Below the pieces are notes generated by a model that was not told where the DNA came from, did no database searches, and worked only from the letters and a program-made list of their open reading frames with translations. Below are positions 44,392 to 53,395 of a DNA stretch of 64,000 nt, piece after piece; within the stretch, counting starts at the first letter, position 1; each line of letters starts with the position of its first letter. The stretch covers positions 1,674,001 through 1,738,000 of the forward strand of contig NZ_CP058335.1 of NCBI RefSeq assembly GCF_013391105.1, given 5' to 3'. The translations under genes were made by a program, and so were the position numbers. This DNA is from Natronomonas salina. GTDB taxonomy: Archaea; Halobacteriota; Halobacteria; Halobacteriales; Haloarculaceae.

Positions 44392-44676
44392 TCACAGATA
44401 CTCCTGTTCACGGAGGTCTTTCCAGACTCGTTCCCCGGTGTCGGTGAGACCGTAAACGCGGCCTTTCCGACGGTCCTCGTCGACCAAGAGTTCGATGCAA
44501 TCCTTCTCCCGTAATTGCGAGAGGGCGTGGCTGATGCTGGCCATGGTTGCGTCCGTCCGCTCGGTTATCTGTGAGGGGGTCGACGGGTGGTCGCTCAATT
44601 CCTGGATGACCAGCTTCCGGTATCGCGAGGCGATGACGAACCCGATGAGATTCCAATCGTCGGTCATGAACTGCAT
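44392..44676 (-). CDS. Winged-helix (ArsR/MarR-like) transcription regulator
   Basis: The 94-residue protein has a single winged helix. ASRYRKLVIQELSDHPSTPSQI precedes the recognition helix TMASISHALSQLREKDCIELL, and the wing DRRKGRVYGLTDTGERVWKDL follows. No sensor domain or conserved Cys pair is present. ATG at 44676 or 44667 could start it. Its target is unknown; it is not close to an obvious operon. Confidence 0.82.
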   Translation of the reverse strand: MQFMTDDWNLIGFVIASRYRKLVIQELSDHPSTPSQITERTDATMASISHALSQLREKDCIELLVDEDRRKGRVYGLTDTGERVWKDLREQEYL

Positions 44677-44879
44677 CTATTGACCAGAAGATGTCTCTTA
44701 GTTTTGCGTCGCTTAATAGCTTGACAAGCGTTCACAGTCACTCAGGACCGATACGGAATCACATCTTGTTGGCAACAAGTTCAAGCCGGGTCTTTATTTC
44801 GAGAGATGGCTTCAGCCCCGGCTTACCCAGTTACTTAGGGGTATTACTGAAGGTGACAGGAGTTCTTCACCCGTTCACG

Positions 44880-45020
44880 ATGTCGAGCCTGGCAGAGTAC
44901 ATCGAATGCCGCAATTGTGGATTCGTCACGTACTCGGAAGATTCCTCAGCACCTGAACCGCGGAACTGGGACGCGTGCCCGGACTGTCACTCGACAGAGT
45001 TCGAGTTCACGAACCGCTGA
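44880..45020 (+). CDS. Small zinc-ribbon protein
   Basis: The 46-residue protein has CRNCGF near the start and CPDCHS near the end, a four-Cys zinc ribbon. It is one of several such tiny proteins scattered through this half of the window. Function is unknown. Confidence 0.65.
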   Translation: MSSLAEYIECRNCGFVTYSEDSSAPEPRNWDACPDCHSTEFEFTNR

Positions 45021-45268
45021 GTCCGCGCGACACGCATAGCAATTCGATTCGCCTCTCCGGTGGTATCGGATAGTAGGAAGGGGGGAATGGAATCGGTGAC
45101 GCTTCGCAGCCTACTATTCAATCGACGATTCGAACGATAAGCGGTAACGATTCTGTTTGGTTCCGTAGTAGACTGATATTTTCCGGCACACTGGGACGCT
45201 GAACGGTGAATTGGGACGCGATGGTCGGTAGAAGGAGAGATCGTATCGTAGTGGGGTGATGCCCTCTC

Positions 45269-46141
45269 TTAGAGGACTCCAGTGATGAAGCCGAGACCCA
45301 TGAGACAGAGCACGAAAGCGGAAAACGCCGGTAGATACGGCGTGTACCGTTCGACACGTTCCTCGGAGTGCTGGTAGCCAGCAATCAAGAGCATCGTCAG
45401 CCCCACGATGCCCAAAATCACGGTCAGTGCATACGCCACCATCAGTTCCAAACAGTAGACCGAACCCGCACAGAGGGCGATAATCTCGAACTCCTCCTCG
45501 TGGGCGAACCCGAGGACGAACGCGAACCACGCGATCCCGAAGAGGCCACGATCGGCGGCTTCATCGAGTTCATGGTGGGAGTGCGAGTGCCCACCGACGA
45601 ACGGAACGAGCCCCTTCAGACGGGAAATGAGTCCACTGCTCTCGTGGGCCTGCGATTGGCTGTGGTCGTGGCCCTGCGGATGGTTGTGCTGGTCGTCCGA
45701 GTCATGACCGTGTCCGTGTGGGTGCTCGGAGTCGTGATCGTGCTGCTGGTCGGGACCGTGGGTGTGCCCGTGATCACCACCGTGGTTCCCGTGGGAGTGG
45801 CCGTGAACGTACTCGCGGACGCCCAGCGCGATCAGCAACACACCGGCCACGAGACTCACCGGCCCACCGATTTGAAGATCACCGAGTACGGTGATCGGTT
45901 CGTCGACCTGCGTGAGATCGAAGTACGCTTTCGCATAGAAGAACACCGCGACCATCGCTAGACTGCTGATGAGGTGGCCGACGCCGATGAGGAGGCTAGC
46001 AGCGAGGCCGTACAGCCACTTGTTCGACTGGTCGAGGGCGTACGAGGCGGCCACGGGCCAGCCGTGGCCGGGTTCGATACCATGTATCGCTCCAAGTGCG
46101 ATCGCGCCCACCAGTACACCGATGTTTTCACCGACCACCAT
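45269..46141 (-). CDS. NicO-family nickel/cobalt transporter with His-rich loop
   Basis: The 290-residue membrane protein has the NicO marks GAIHGIEPGHGWPVAASYAL and FAFVLGFAHEEEFEI. A roughly 60-residue cytoplasmic loop packed with His, Asp and Gly (HGHSHGNHGGDHGHTHG and repeats) follows helix 3 or so and would bind metal. It is divergent from nikR, 83 bases apart, a layout in which NikR usually represses the transporter when nickel is plentiful. It probably supplies or adjusts nickel for the urease encoded at the right end; NicO members can be exporters, so direction is not certain. Confidence 0.87.
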   Translation of the reverse strand: MVVGENIGVLVGAIALGAIHGIEPGHGWPVAASYALDQSNKWLYGLAASLLIGVGHLISSLAMVAVFFYAKAYFDLTQVDEPITVLGDLQIGGPVSLVAGVLLIALGVREYVHGHSHGNHGGDHGHTHGPDQQHDHDSEHPHGHGHDSDDQHNHPQGHDHSQSQAHESSGLISRLKGLVPFVGGHSHSHHELDEAADRGLFGIAWFAFVLGFAHEEEFEIIALCAGSVYCLELMVAYALTVILGIVGLTMLLIAGYQHSEERVERYTPYLPAFSAFVLCLMGLGFITGVL

Positions 46142-46224
46142 CTCGTTGCGTGATTTGAGAGGGCACCCGGGATATGGGTATTTAATACCGAACCCCGGAA
46201 ACCGTCATAACACGCAGTAGGTCT

Positions 46225-46626
46225 ATGCGAACGAGTTTCAGTATTCCCGACGAGGTCATCGCCGAGTTCGATACGGTCTGGCAAGACCAGGGCCTGGAGT
46301 CCAGGTCTCGGGCCGTGCGTGAGGCGATGTTGGAGTACATCGAATCCCACTCGCAGCTGGAGGCGATGACCGGTGAGGTCGTCTCGCTCGTCGGGTTCGA
46401 TTACCGCCACCACGACGTGATCGCGGAGCTGCACGCGGTACAACACGAGTACCAGGACGTGATCTTGAACACGAGCCACACCCATCAGGGCGAGTGGTGT
46501 CTGGAATCGCTGTTCTGTCGAGGGCCAGCGAACCGAGTTCGAGAACTGACCTACCGGCTCCGGGATTTCGACGGCGTGCGCCGTGTGAAAGTGATGGTGA
46601 TCCAGGATACGGTCGAGGATTCGTGA
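46225..46626 (+). CDS. nikR: Nickel-responsive regulator NikR
   Basis: The 133-residue protein has a ribbon-helix-helix N-terminus (MRTSFSIPDEVIAEFDTVW) and an ACT-like nickel-binding domain. The ligand set is His in AVQHEYQDV, His-x-His in TSHTHQGEW and Cys in EWCLESL. In the presence of nickel NikR tetramers bind DNA and repress nickel uptake genes. Its neighbour on the other strand is the NicO transporter; the 83 bases between are the likely operator region, but I did not find a clean palindrome there. Confidence 0.92.
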   Translation: MRTSFSIPDEVIAEFDTVWQDQGLESRSRAVREAMLEYIESHSQLEAMTGEVVSLVGFDYRHHDVIAELHAVQHEYQDVILNTSHTHQGEWCLESLFCRGPANRVRELTYRLRDFDGVRRVKVMVIQDTVEDS

Positions 46627-46700
46627 GAGAACGTTCGGAGACGATGTTTCTGCTTCCGTCATCTCGAAGTGCTGATACTCTCGCAGGCTCCGCCGCTGGG

Positions 46701-46755
46701 CTGATTCAGTCTTGCCACGTTGGAACCATCTGACGCCTGGATCAGGCGGTACAGG
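46701..46755. repeat. Intergenic repeat, copy A
   Basis: This is one of six imperfect ~50-base copies. Conserved blocks are CTGATTCAGTCT, then TGGAACCATCTGACGCCT, then GGTACAGG. The others are at 47638, 48029, 48621, 49024 and 54325. Confidence 0.6.
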
Positions 46756-46929
46756 AGTATACGTATCGATGAGCCGGGGTGATGTGAGGCTGGTCGTGTA
46801 AAGACGCGTGATGATGGCTCACGAGCAGACGTGGAAAGCCAAGGTGGCGAGAATCGCGTTTAATACGGCATATGGGAGGACTTCAGCACCGATAGCACCG
46901 AGATAATTATATTGCTAATTGACTTGCGT

Positions 46930-47562
46930 ATGAATATGCCGGACAGCCCTCCACGAACACCATTAGTGAAGCCAAAGCGGTACTTCGACGAAGCTGACGA
47001 CCCGCTACCACGAGGCTTAGCCGCATTCGCTCTGTACCTCATCGGGACATCGTTTCTCATGTATACTGCCGTCCGTGGGGTGGTTCAGAGGATTCAATCC
47101 CCTCCTGTCGGACTCAAACGCCATCTGATGAACAGGGTGTTCGAATGGATACTTCTCTCTGCCATATTGGGGTGTATTGTGCTGCTCGGTATCGCTGCTA
47201 TCCTCCACTACGGGAGTGGACCCCCAAGGATGCAGGGTGGCGAGTTCCACGAGGCAGTAGCGGTGGCGGCATGGGGATATGCACCGAACGCGTTGTCCGT
47301 TCCGTTCTCATATCTGTTGATTCGCCGAAAGCTCGATGAGTTCGAGAGTAGTATCACGAGCCCAGAAGCTCTCCAAGCGCAGGCCGAAGCAATGCAGAGT
47401 TCAGGCGGTAGCCTCCATATAGTACTGTCACTCGCCGTCATCATCTGGAGTGTTTACATCCTTGGACATGGGATTCATTCGACGCACGGCATAAATCTCC
47501 AGGATGGCCTTGTGCTCGCTGGATTCATTGGCCTGTTCGCGTTCCTCTGGAACTTCATCTAA
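46930..47562 (+). CDS. Yip1-domain membrane protein
   Basis: The 210-residue protein has four to five hydrophobic segments. The middle part reads like haloarchaeal Yip1-domain proteins: a first helix after RGLAAFALYLIGTSFLMYTAV and AAWGYAPNALSVPFSYLLIRRKLDEF. ATG 46930 lies about 20 bases from AATTATATTG, fitting a leaderless message. Function is unknown; some members accompany transport systems. Confidence 0.72.
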   Translation: MNMPDSPPRTPLVKPKRYFDEADDPLPRGLAAFALYLIGTSFLMYTAVRGVVQRIQSPPVGLKRHLMNRVFEWILLSAILGCIVLLGIAAILHYGSGPPRMQGGEFHEAVAVAAWGYAPNALSVPFSYLLIRRKLDEFESSITSPEALQAQAEAMQSSGGSLHIVLSLAVIIWSVYILGHGIHSTHGINLQDGLVLAGFIGLFAFLWNFI

Positions 47563-47637
47563 CGCCGCAGCAATCCGTGACGGTTCGACGACCGGTCCAG
47601 ATTGGAAGACGTTCTATCCACAGGTTCAGTGTGAGGC

Positions 47638-47690
47638 TGATCCAGTTCTGTCGCGCTGGAACATCCTACGCTTGGTTCGATCGGTACAGG
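47638..47690. repeat. Intergenic repeat, copy B
   Basis: CTGATCCAGTTCTG, GCGCTGGAAC and TTCGATCGGTACAGG match the blocks of copy A. Confidence 0.55.
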
Positions 47691-47791
47691 GTATTCGTGC
47701 CTCAGTCAGTGGAACGCTGTCAATCCTCGATTACCGTTCCTGTTCAGGTGGGTGTACAGATCCCCCGTTTTACGCGGAGCTACACCGACCG

Positions 47792-47926
47792 TCAATCAGC
47801 CGTCCCCGCTCCGAGAACGGCGCCACAATCGGGACAGGTGAAGGCCTCACACTGGGAGTTCGGAACGAGATCGCCGTTCACCGTCAATTCCGCTATGCGA
47901 CTACCGCAGTCTGGACAGTGAGCCAT
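47792..47926 (-). CDS. Small zinc-ribbon protein
   Basis: The 44-residue protein reads MAHCPDCGSRIAELTV, then a second FTCPDCGAVLG pair, then a short tail. Four Cys in two CPDCG knuckles form a zinc ribbon. It fits known haloarchaeal micro-proteins. It lies on the minus strand under a longer shadow frame. Confidence 0.7.
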   Translation of the reverse strand: MAHCPDCGSRIAELTVNGDLVPNSQCEAFTCPDCGAVLGAGTAD

Positions 47927-48028
47927 GACGACTTACAGATTTTTTCAGAGTATCAAATCCATGCACCCTTAGATTTCAGGTCTGTCATAGGCTCGGATAC
48001 CGAGAGATACACAGACGCAATCGCTCGG

Positions 48029-48082
48029 CTGATCCAGTCTCGTTTTGGTGGGACCACCTCATCCCCGTATCGATCGATACAG
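48029..48082. repeat. Intergenic repeat, copy C
   Basis: GCTGATCCAGTCTCG, GTGGGACCACCT and ATCGATCGATACAGG match the family blocks. Confidence 0.5.
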
Positions 48083-48174
48083 GTGACGCAAGTATCGGGT
48101 ACCGCAGCCCACGACAGCTACTGTCGTCTCTGTCACTCGGTGACGTAAAGCGACTCCTCATTGTCTCTCCAGGT

Positions 48175-48588
48175 ATGCACCACCGACAAATGTCCAGTCG
48201 ATCGACGAGGGACGCACTCCGGATTGGAGTTGCCACTGGAGTCACGATTCTCTGTCTCTCTCTCGTGACTGGCTACTTCGTTGGCGGTTGGAGCCTCAGT
48301 GACTTCCTCACTCATCTGACTCCCGCGACCGTCGGGTGGGTGGTGTTGGCCAGTGGAATGGCGATCGCCGTCTTCGCCATCCCCATCGCAGCGTATCTCC
48401 GGTTGCAAGTGGTGGCGCCCCTCGTCATCCTAGGCTTGCTCCTTCTTGGATGGATCGGCCTCGGTCTCGGGCAGGGAATTCCCCTCACAGCTGTCTTCGG
48501 GCTTGCCCTTTATGCCCTCTATCTAAGCCCGGTCTATCTGCTTCTCTATCTCGTCTGTGGTGGCATCGAGTACAGGGTGCAAAACTGA
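48175..48588 (+). CDS. Hypothetical membrane protein
   Basis: The 137-residue protein has four hydrophobic segments (RIGVATGVTILCLSLVTGYF, GWVVLASGMAIAVFAIPI, VVAPLVILGLLLLGWIGLG, ALYALYLSPVYLLLYLVCG). ATG 48175 or 48190 could start it. No family recognised. Confidence 0.6.
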   Translation: MHHRQMSSRSTRDALRIGVATGVTILCLSLVTGYFVGGWSLSDFLTHLTPATVGWVVLASGMAIAVFAIPIAAYLRLQVVAPLVILGLLLLGWIGLGLGQGIPLTAVFGLALYALYLSPVYLLLYLVCGGIEYRVQN

Positions 48589-48620
48589 AAACGGAGTGGC
48601 TACTTGCAGGCACGGATCAG

Positions 48621-48670
48621 GTGATTCAGTCTCGTCGCGTTCGAACCCACTCCCGCTAGGTCGATGGAGG
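48621..48670. repeat. Intergenic repeat, copy D
   Basis: GTGATTCAGTCTCGTCGCG, then GAACCCACTCCC, then TCGATGGAGG, then GATGAGCCGG downstream, which also follows copy A. Confidence 0.55.
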
Positions 48671-48780
48671 GTCCAAATCGGTACTACCGATGAGCCGGTC
48701 CCGGGTTAAGCGAATCGTCAGATATAGGCCGCGAGATACGCGGCAGAAGCATTTATTGAGTCATCGGTTCGAATGCAGAT

Positions 48781-48984
48781 ATGCCGACTCAGTCGCTTCT
48801 GGAATCGATCATCGAACACGATTCCGACAGACTCCTCGTTTACGGGGCGATTTTCATCGCGGTCGCTGTAGGTGGACTCCTCGGCACAGGCATAGCGTGG
48901 ATGTATCTGGTTCCTCTGTTTCTCGTCATCGGATTTCTCGGGATTGTCGGGTATTACTACCGACAGACAGTACATTCCGGCTGA
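48781..48984 (+). CDS. Small two-helix membrane protein
   Basis: The 67-residue protein has a hydrophilic N-terminus (MPTQSLLESIIEHDSDRLL) and two hydrophobic stretches separated by GTGIAWMY. Family not recognised; composition typical of real haloarchaeal genes. Confidence 0.55.
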   Translation: MPTQSLLESIIEHDSDRLLVYGAIFIAVAVGGLLGTGIAWMYLVPLFLVIGFLGIVGYYYRQTVHSG

Positions 48985-49023
48985 CCCCACTCACCGATGG
49001 ATACGAAGGCTCAGCCAATCGGC

Positions 49024-49062
49024 AGATTCAGTCTCATCCCGCTGGAACCATCTGACACCTCG
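49024..49062. repeat. Intergenic repeat, copy E (shorter)
   Basis: AGATTCAGTCTCATCCCG followed by CTGGAACCATCTGACACCT matches the first two blocks of copy A almost exactly; the third block is missing. Confidence 0.6.
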
Positions 49063-49174
49063 AGTGCCTCTTCTAAAAAGGAAGAGAGGCACTGTCCTGT
49101 GTATTCCAATCGTGATGCAGTAGAACGAGCCCGACAGGGTTAACCCGAAAAATCGCCCGAAGGCGCGGCGATAA

Positions 49175-49190
49175 CGTTCCGCGCGGAACG
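49175..49190. promoter_or_regulatory. 16-base perfect palindrome upstream of integrase
   Basis: CGTTCCGCGCGGAACG lies 63 bases before the integrase ATG. It could be an operator for autoregulation or part of a recombination site. It is unusual in length and perfection for the region. Confidence 0.4.
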
Positions 49191-49252
49191 CAGCCAGATT
49201 AACAGCGCCGCTGGGAAGCAGTCCACATCATGGTGCGATTCACCCCACCACC

Positions 49253-50281
49253 ATGACCGACGATCTCGAACCGATCGATCCGCACGACGCAATCGAATGG
49301 TACCTCGAAGACAAACGCGATGAATACTCCGACTCAACGGTCGAGGCCCAGAGCTACCGACTCGCCATCTTCGCCGACTGGCTCGTCGACGAGCGAGACA
49401 TCGAGAACCTCAACGAGATTACCGGCCGCGATCTCATGCGGTACAAGACCTGGCGTGGACAGAACCTCGCCAAAGCCAGCCTGAAAGGCCAACTCGCAAC
49501 TGTCCGTGTCTTCCTCCGCTGGTCATCCCAGATCGACGCGGTTCCGGAACGACTCTACGAGAAAGTCCAGCTCCCCACCATGGGGAAGAGTGAGGGAAGC
49601 CGAGACGTGATGGTCGACGGCGATGAAGCGCGACAGATCCGAGCCTACCTCAGCGAGTTCCGGTACGCCTCACTGTGGCACACCTACGTTGAGCTGCTCC
49701 TTTCAGGGTTACGCGTCGGCTCGATCCACTCACTGGACGTACCCGACTACGATCCAGAGGAACAATCCCTCCAAGTTGTCCACCGTCCCGAGACGGGGAC
49801 CACGCTGAAGAACGGCGAAGAGGCAGAGCGCAAAATCGCCATCACGGACAAGGCAGCGACAGTCATCGATGACTGGCTCGCCCATCAGCGGCCGGATGTC
49901 GAAGACGATTACGGCCGAGAACCCCTCTTAGCAACCAGTCAGGGAAGAGCCGCCAAACAAACGCTTCGCAGCATCTCTTACAAGATCACTCGACCATGCT
50001 TCTACAGCAGTGAGTGCCCGGACGATCGAGAAATCGAGTCCTGTGAAGCCAGAGTACGTGGAGGGGATAGCGCGAACAAATGTCCTTCATCAAAAAGTCC
50101 CCACCCGTGGCGGCGAGGAACCATCACCCGGATGCTCCGCAAGACAGACGCGCCCGATCGGGCAGTGTCAGGCCGGTTCGATGTTGCTCCCGACGTCATC
50201 GACAAACACTACGACCGGCGCTCAGAGGAAGAGAAGATGGAATCGAGACGGAAGTGGGCTGAGGACCTCGACGAGGAGTAG
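49253..50281 (+). CDS. Tyrosine recombinase (phage-type integrase) 1
   Basis: The 342-residue protein has an N-terminal SAM-like DNA-binding part (AIEWYLEDKRDEYSDSTVEAQ) and a C-terminal catalytic domain. Catalytic residues are Arg in LLLSGLRVGSIHSLD, His-x2-Arg in SPHPWRRGTIT and Tyr in DKHYDRRS. A Cys-bearing insertion (CFYSSECPD, ESCEAR, NKCPSS) sits just before the His-x2-Arg box. Proteins of this type integrate viruses and plasmids or resolve dimers. It faces integrase 2 across the MNT-HEPN pair. Confidence 0.88.
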   Translation: MTDDLEPIDPHDAIEWYLEDKRDEYSDSTVEAQSYRLAIFADWLVDERDIENLNEITGRDLMRYKTWRGQNLAKASLKGQLATVRVFLRWSSQIDAVPERLYEKVQLPTMGKSEGSRDVMVDGDEARQIRAYLSEFRYASLWHTYVELLLSGLRVGSIHSLDVPDYDPEEQSLQVVHRPETGTTLKNGEEAERKIAITDKAATVIDDWLAHQRPDVEDDYGREPLLATSQGRAAKQTLRSISYKITRPCFYSSECPDDREIESCEARVRGGDSANKCPSSKSPHPWRRGTITRMLRKTDAPDRAVSGRFDVAPDVIDKHYDRRSEEEKMESRRKWAEDLDEE

Positions 50282-50423
50282 ATAAGGGCTGTGACTGCGA
50301 TAGCCGGAGAATAGCCTCCACCCCAGTTTCTCGGTATTGGAGTACCCGGGTGGGGACAGACATATAAATCAGACTGTTGCACCGATATAAAGTTTAAGTG
50401 AATAGGAACACAGACCCTTTACA

Positions 50424-51116
50424 ATGACAAGGAACGCGAACAGTGTATCAATAGAAGGACCCTGCATCACGCTCGATATACCAGCTCAGGACAGCAGTAT
50501 CTTCAGAAGCGAGACTATTGACAATTTGCTCGTGTTTTTAGGTCGTCATCCAGACGAGGCGTTTTCGATTACAGACCTCGCAGACGCAACCGAGCATTCA
50601 CGGCCCAGTATCACCAAATCAGTAGATGTCCTCTCCAGCAACGACCTCGTCATCGAAAAACGAGACGGACAACGCCGACTAGTACAGATTAACCGGGAAC
50701 GGCTCTCAGTCCCTGATGATCCGTACCTTCAGATACCTCAGAGAGAGTTCCACGAACCGATAAAGGCCGCTACAGAAGCGGTAGTAGACGAGCTAGGAGG
50801 AGTAATCGCCGTCGTTCTGTACGGGAGTGTTGCGCGTGGTGACGCCGATCGACGAAGCGATATTGACCTGTGGGTCTTGGTCGAAGACGACCGAATGGCG
50901 AACCAACGGCGAGCAAACCAGGTTAGACAGACCCTCGAAGAGGATACTTTCGATGGCCAACGCTACAGCTACGACATCGACGTCGAAGTGCTCCAAGCAG
51001 TTCCGAACTACGTAACAGAACTGCAAGAAATCGTCCACGAGGGACTCACTTTGTACGAATCCGAGGAGTTTGCCACGGTGAAGAGTCTGATACTACACGG
51101 GGAGGCAGATGAGTAA
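50424..51116 (+). CDS. Winged-helix plus MNT nucleotidyltransferase, antitoxin of MNT-HEPN pair
   Basis: The 230-residue fusion has a winged helix at residues ~30-95 (FSITDLADATEHSRPSITKSV). A minimal nucleotidyltransferase follows with the motif YGSVARGDADRRSDIDLWVL. MNT antitoxins of this class AMPylate their HEPN partner. The attached DNA-binding domain would let it autoregulate the operon. It overlaps the HEPN gene by 8 bases, as typical toxin-antitoxin pairs do. Confidence 0.85.
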   Translation: MTRNANSVSIEGPCITLDIPAQDSSIFRSETIDNLLVFLGRHPDEAFSITDLADATEHSRPSITKSVDVLSSNDLVIEKRDGQRRLVQINRERLSVPDDPYLQIPQREFHEPIKAATEAVVDELGGVIAVVLYGSVARGDADRRSDIDLWVLVEDDRMANQRRANQVRQTLEEDTFDGQRYSYDIDVEVLQAVPNYVTELQEIVHEGLTLYESEEFATVKSLILHGEADE

Positions 51117-51618
51117 CGATTCCGATCCGAAAGCGGTCAAGCAAGCCCTCTCAGACGCAATTGACGCGTTCAATGAACAGGGACGAGGGTTACCGACCTA
51201 TGAAGAAGATATCGACACTACTACCGATTGGAAGACGCAGTTAACCAAGGGATGCAGACTGCTTCGAGCAGTCGATGAAATCCCGGGGGATAAGTTCTAT
51301 ACTGCGAATATTGAGCTCTGCTTCGGCGCGATAGAGCGATCGTTAGAGGCTTTTGCCCTTTCCGAAGGAGGAGACGAACTATCTGATTTCCACGACCACA
51401 CATATTGCTACGAGCGAGTAACTGCTCTCGGACTCCTCTCACGAGAGACCGCAGACCAACTCAAGGGCCTCTACAACGAAAATAGGACAGATAGCTACTA
51501 TGGCGGAAAGCAACCGACAGAGGAACAAGCGGAAGCGATCCAGCGACTAGCAAGCGAATTTCACCGCTACGTTACGGACCAGGTGCAGGAAGGTGGCGTC
51601 TGTACGTGCGACCGATGA
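51109..51618 (+). CDS. HEPN-domain protein, probable toxin of MNT-HEPN pair
   Basis: The 169-residue helical protein follows an MNT gene with overlap. A candidate active motif is NENRTDSYYGG, an Arg-x4-Tyr form near the usual R-x4-6-H HEPN site, where the AMPylated Tyr lies in related systems. HEPN toxins are ribonucleases. Two Cys at the very end (VCTC) are unusual. The call rests on context plus the helical layout. Confidence 0.72.
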   Translation: MSNDSDPKAVKQALSDAIDAFNEQGRGLPTYEEDIDTTTDWKTQLTKGCRLLRAVDEIPGDKFYTANIELCFGAIERSLEAFALSEGGDELSDFHDHTYCYERVTALGLLSRETADQLKGLYNENRTDSYYGGKQPTEEQAEAIQRLASEFHRYVTDQVQEGGVCTCDR

Positions 51619-51625
51619 CGATCAT

Positions 51626-52849
51626 CTACCCGAAATCAGCGATGTCGAGGAAGACGGTTCTGTCTTCGAACTTTTCCTTCTCAGGTCTCTCTAAGTAGTG
51701 TTTCCGAAGGACGGACATCGAGACGTTACACCGCTGCATGATCAGCCAGAACGGAAGCCCCTCGTCTCGCAGTTTCGTGATGTGAGTCGATCGAAGCTGA
51801 TGGGGACTGACTGATTCAGGACATTTCGATGCGTTGTTTTTCCGAGATTCGGCTGGGCATTGCGCTACGTTCTTCGCATCTTCCGGCCGTTCATCCGGTT
51901 CGATAGGACAAGCGCTGTTATTGACAACACACGGCAGACTCATCGCGTACACGTCCCGTCTGAATGTCGAAGGCTGAGGGCGGCCACTGGTCGTTCCGAT
52001 CAGGGGCATCCGACCAAATTCGTCTCTCACCTCCGGATGATTACAATCCAGGTAGTGAGAGAGGACATTTGCGGCCTTCAGAGGAAGCCAAATCGGCCGT
52101 TCACCACCTTCGCCGTTCTTCAGAGCTGTACCTTTAGCAGGCTTGTGCTTCGGTTTGAGATACGCAGTTTCGCCGTCAATGTAGAAATCATCTCGATCTA
52201 AGGATCGGAGCGTGCCCAGACGCATGCCCGTGTATAGAAACAGAGACACGATGGTATGCTCACGCGAGCCGTAACGGATTTGTCCGGCACTTTCAACGAT
52301 ACTTTTTGCCCTTCCCCAATCTATCGGGTCCAGCCTGACCTCATCTTCAACGCCAATGTCTAGTTTTGTCGGGTCTATCGCGCTAACGATCTGCGGTTCG
52401 ATGAACCCGACAGTAGCGGCATGGGTGAGACACTGCTTCAGTACCTCCAGATCCTTCTCCAGCGTAGTAGCTGCGACGTTGCTTGCTCTATGCTGTTCCC
52501 AGTCACTGAGGAGCCTTCCATTCAGGTTACTCATCGAATGGAGGTTCTGCTCCTCACAGAACTCTAGGAACTGATTCAGCTTTGACTCGTACGTTTCAAT
52601 ACTACTCTCGCCTACTCGATACTGCTTGCTATCAATGAAATCCTGGATGGCCTCCGCAGGGGAGACATCCTCAAGATCATATTGGCCAGTCAGCGCCCCG
52701 CACGGCTCGTAAGCGTCGTACTGTTCCATCACATGAATGCGATCGATGGAATCCCCGTCTTCGAGTACCGCAGACTGTCTACCGTCCAATACGCTGTCAT
52801 TCTCATCGTTCGACAGAGATACCTCTGTCTGACTATCTTCTGCGCTCAT
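51626..52849 (-). CDS. Tyrosine recombinase 2
   Basis: The 407-residue protein has an N-terminal acidic extension of ~55 residues, then a core-binding domain (AEAIQDFIDSKQYRVGESSIETYES). Catalytic residues are Arg in LYTGMRLGTLRSLD, His-x2-Arg in SPHQLRSTHIT and Tyr in RKHYLERPEKEKF. It shares with integrase 1 the Cys-bearing insert (LPCVVNNSACPI, AQCPAES, SKCPES) but is otherwise quite different. It is convergent with the HEPN gene, 7 bases between stops. Confidence 0.87.
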   Translation of the reverse strand: MSAEDSQTEVSLSNDENDSVLDGRQSAVLEDGDSIDRIHVMEQYDAYEPCGALTGQYDLEDVSPAEAIQDFIDSKQYRVGESSIETYESKLNQFLEFCEEQNLHSMSNLNGRLLSDWEQHRASNVAATTLEKDLEVLKQCLTHAATVGFIEPQIVSAIDPTKLDIGVEDEVRLDPIDWGRAKSIVESAGQIRYGSREHTIVSLFLYTGMRLGTLRSLDRDDFYIDGETAYLKPKHKPAKGTALKNGEGGERPIWLPLKAANVLSHYLDCNHPEVRDEFGRMPLIGTTSGRPQPSTFRRDVYAMSLPCVVNNSACPIEPDERPEDAKNVAQCPAESRKNNASKCPESVSPHQLRSTHITKLRDEGLPFWLIMQRCNVSMSVLRKHYLERPEKEKFEDRTVFLDIADFG

Positions 52850-53116
52850 ATTGATCGCTACCGCACCACTGACCCCGGTAAGTCGGGGCGTTCAGCGCGT
52901 CTACTCTCCGCTATGAGAGGTGGTATATTAGTGTTAAGGGACACCCCGGCGTAGAAGGCCAATTCATCCGGAAGAGATTGACGAAAATTTCTACGAAGGC
53001 CTGGGATAAGAGGTAAGGCCATCTAAGGGAGTATTGACGCGTCTAAATCCGTGTCTTGGCAGACGCCTATGGGAGGATAGCCTGACTAAATATTACTATG
53101 GGGATTTTCGTATTCC

Positions 53117-53347
53117 TCACTCCTCCAGTTTTCCCCAGTCAATGCGATATATGACATGAGGAGGTAGCGATCTAGCATACGTACCTTCCTCTTCTTCCCA
53201 TATATCGATCCAGCCATTCTCTCTAATCCGGATATTCTCGACATCCCATTCTCCCCGTTCATCCAGATATTCATCAGCTTCTTTGCTAACATGGACTGTT
53301 GCTTCAGGCGACTCAATACGGACTATATCGTGGATTTTCTGGGTCAT
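53117..53347 (-). CDS. Hypothetical small acidic protein
   Basis: The 76-residue protein starts MTQKIHDIVRIESPEATV and is rich in charged residues and Trp near the end. No family recognised. A TATA-like CACATATACA and a 16-base perfect palindrome (53396-53411) lie upstream, so it may be regulated. Confidence 0.55.
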   Translation of the reverse strand: MTQKIHDIVRIESPEATVHVSKEADEYLDERGEWDVENIRIRENGWIDIWEEEEGTYARSLPPHVIYRIDWGKLEE

Positions 53348-53395
53348 ACGATAGACAGATGTATATGTGGCTAAAGTACAATAAAACCCAAACTA

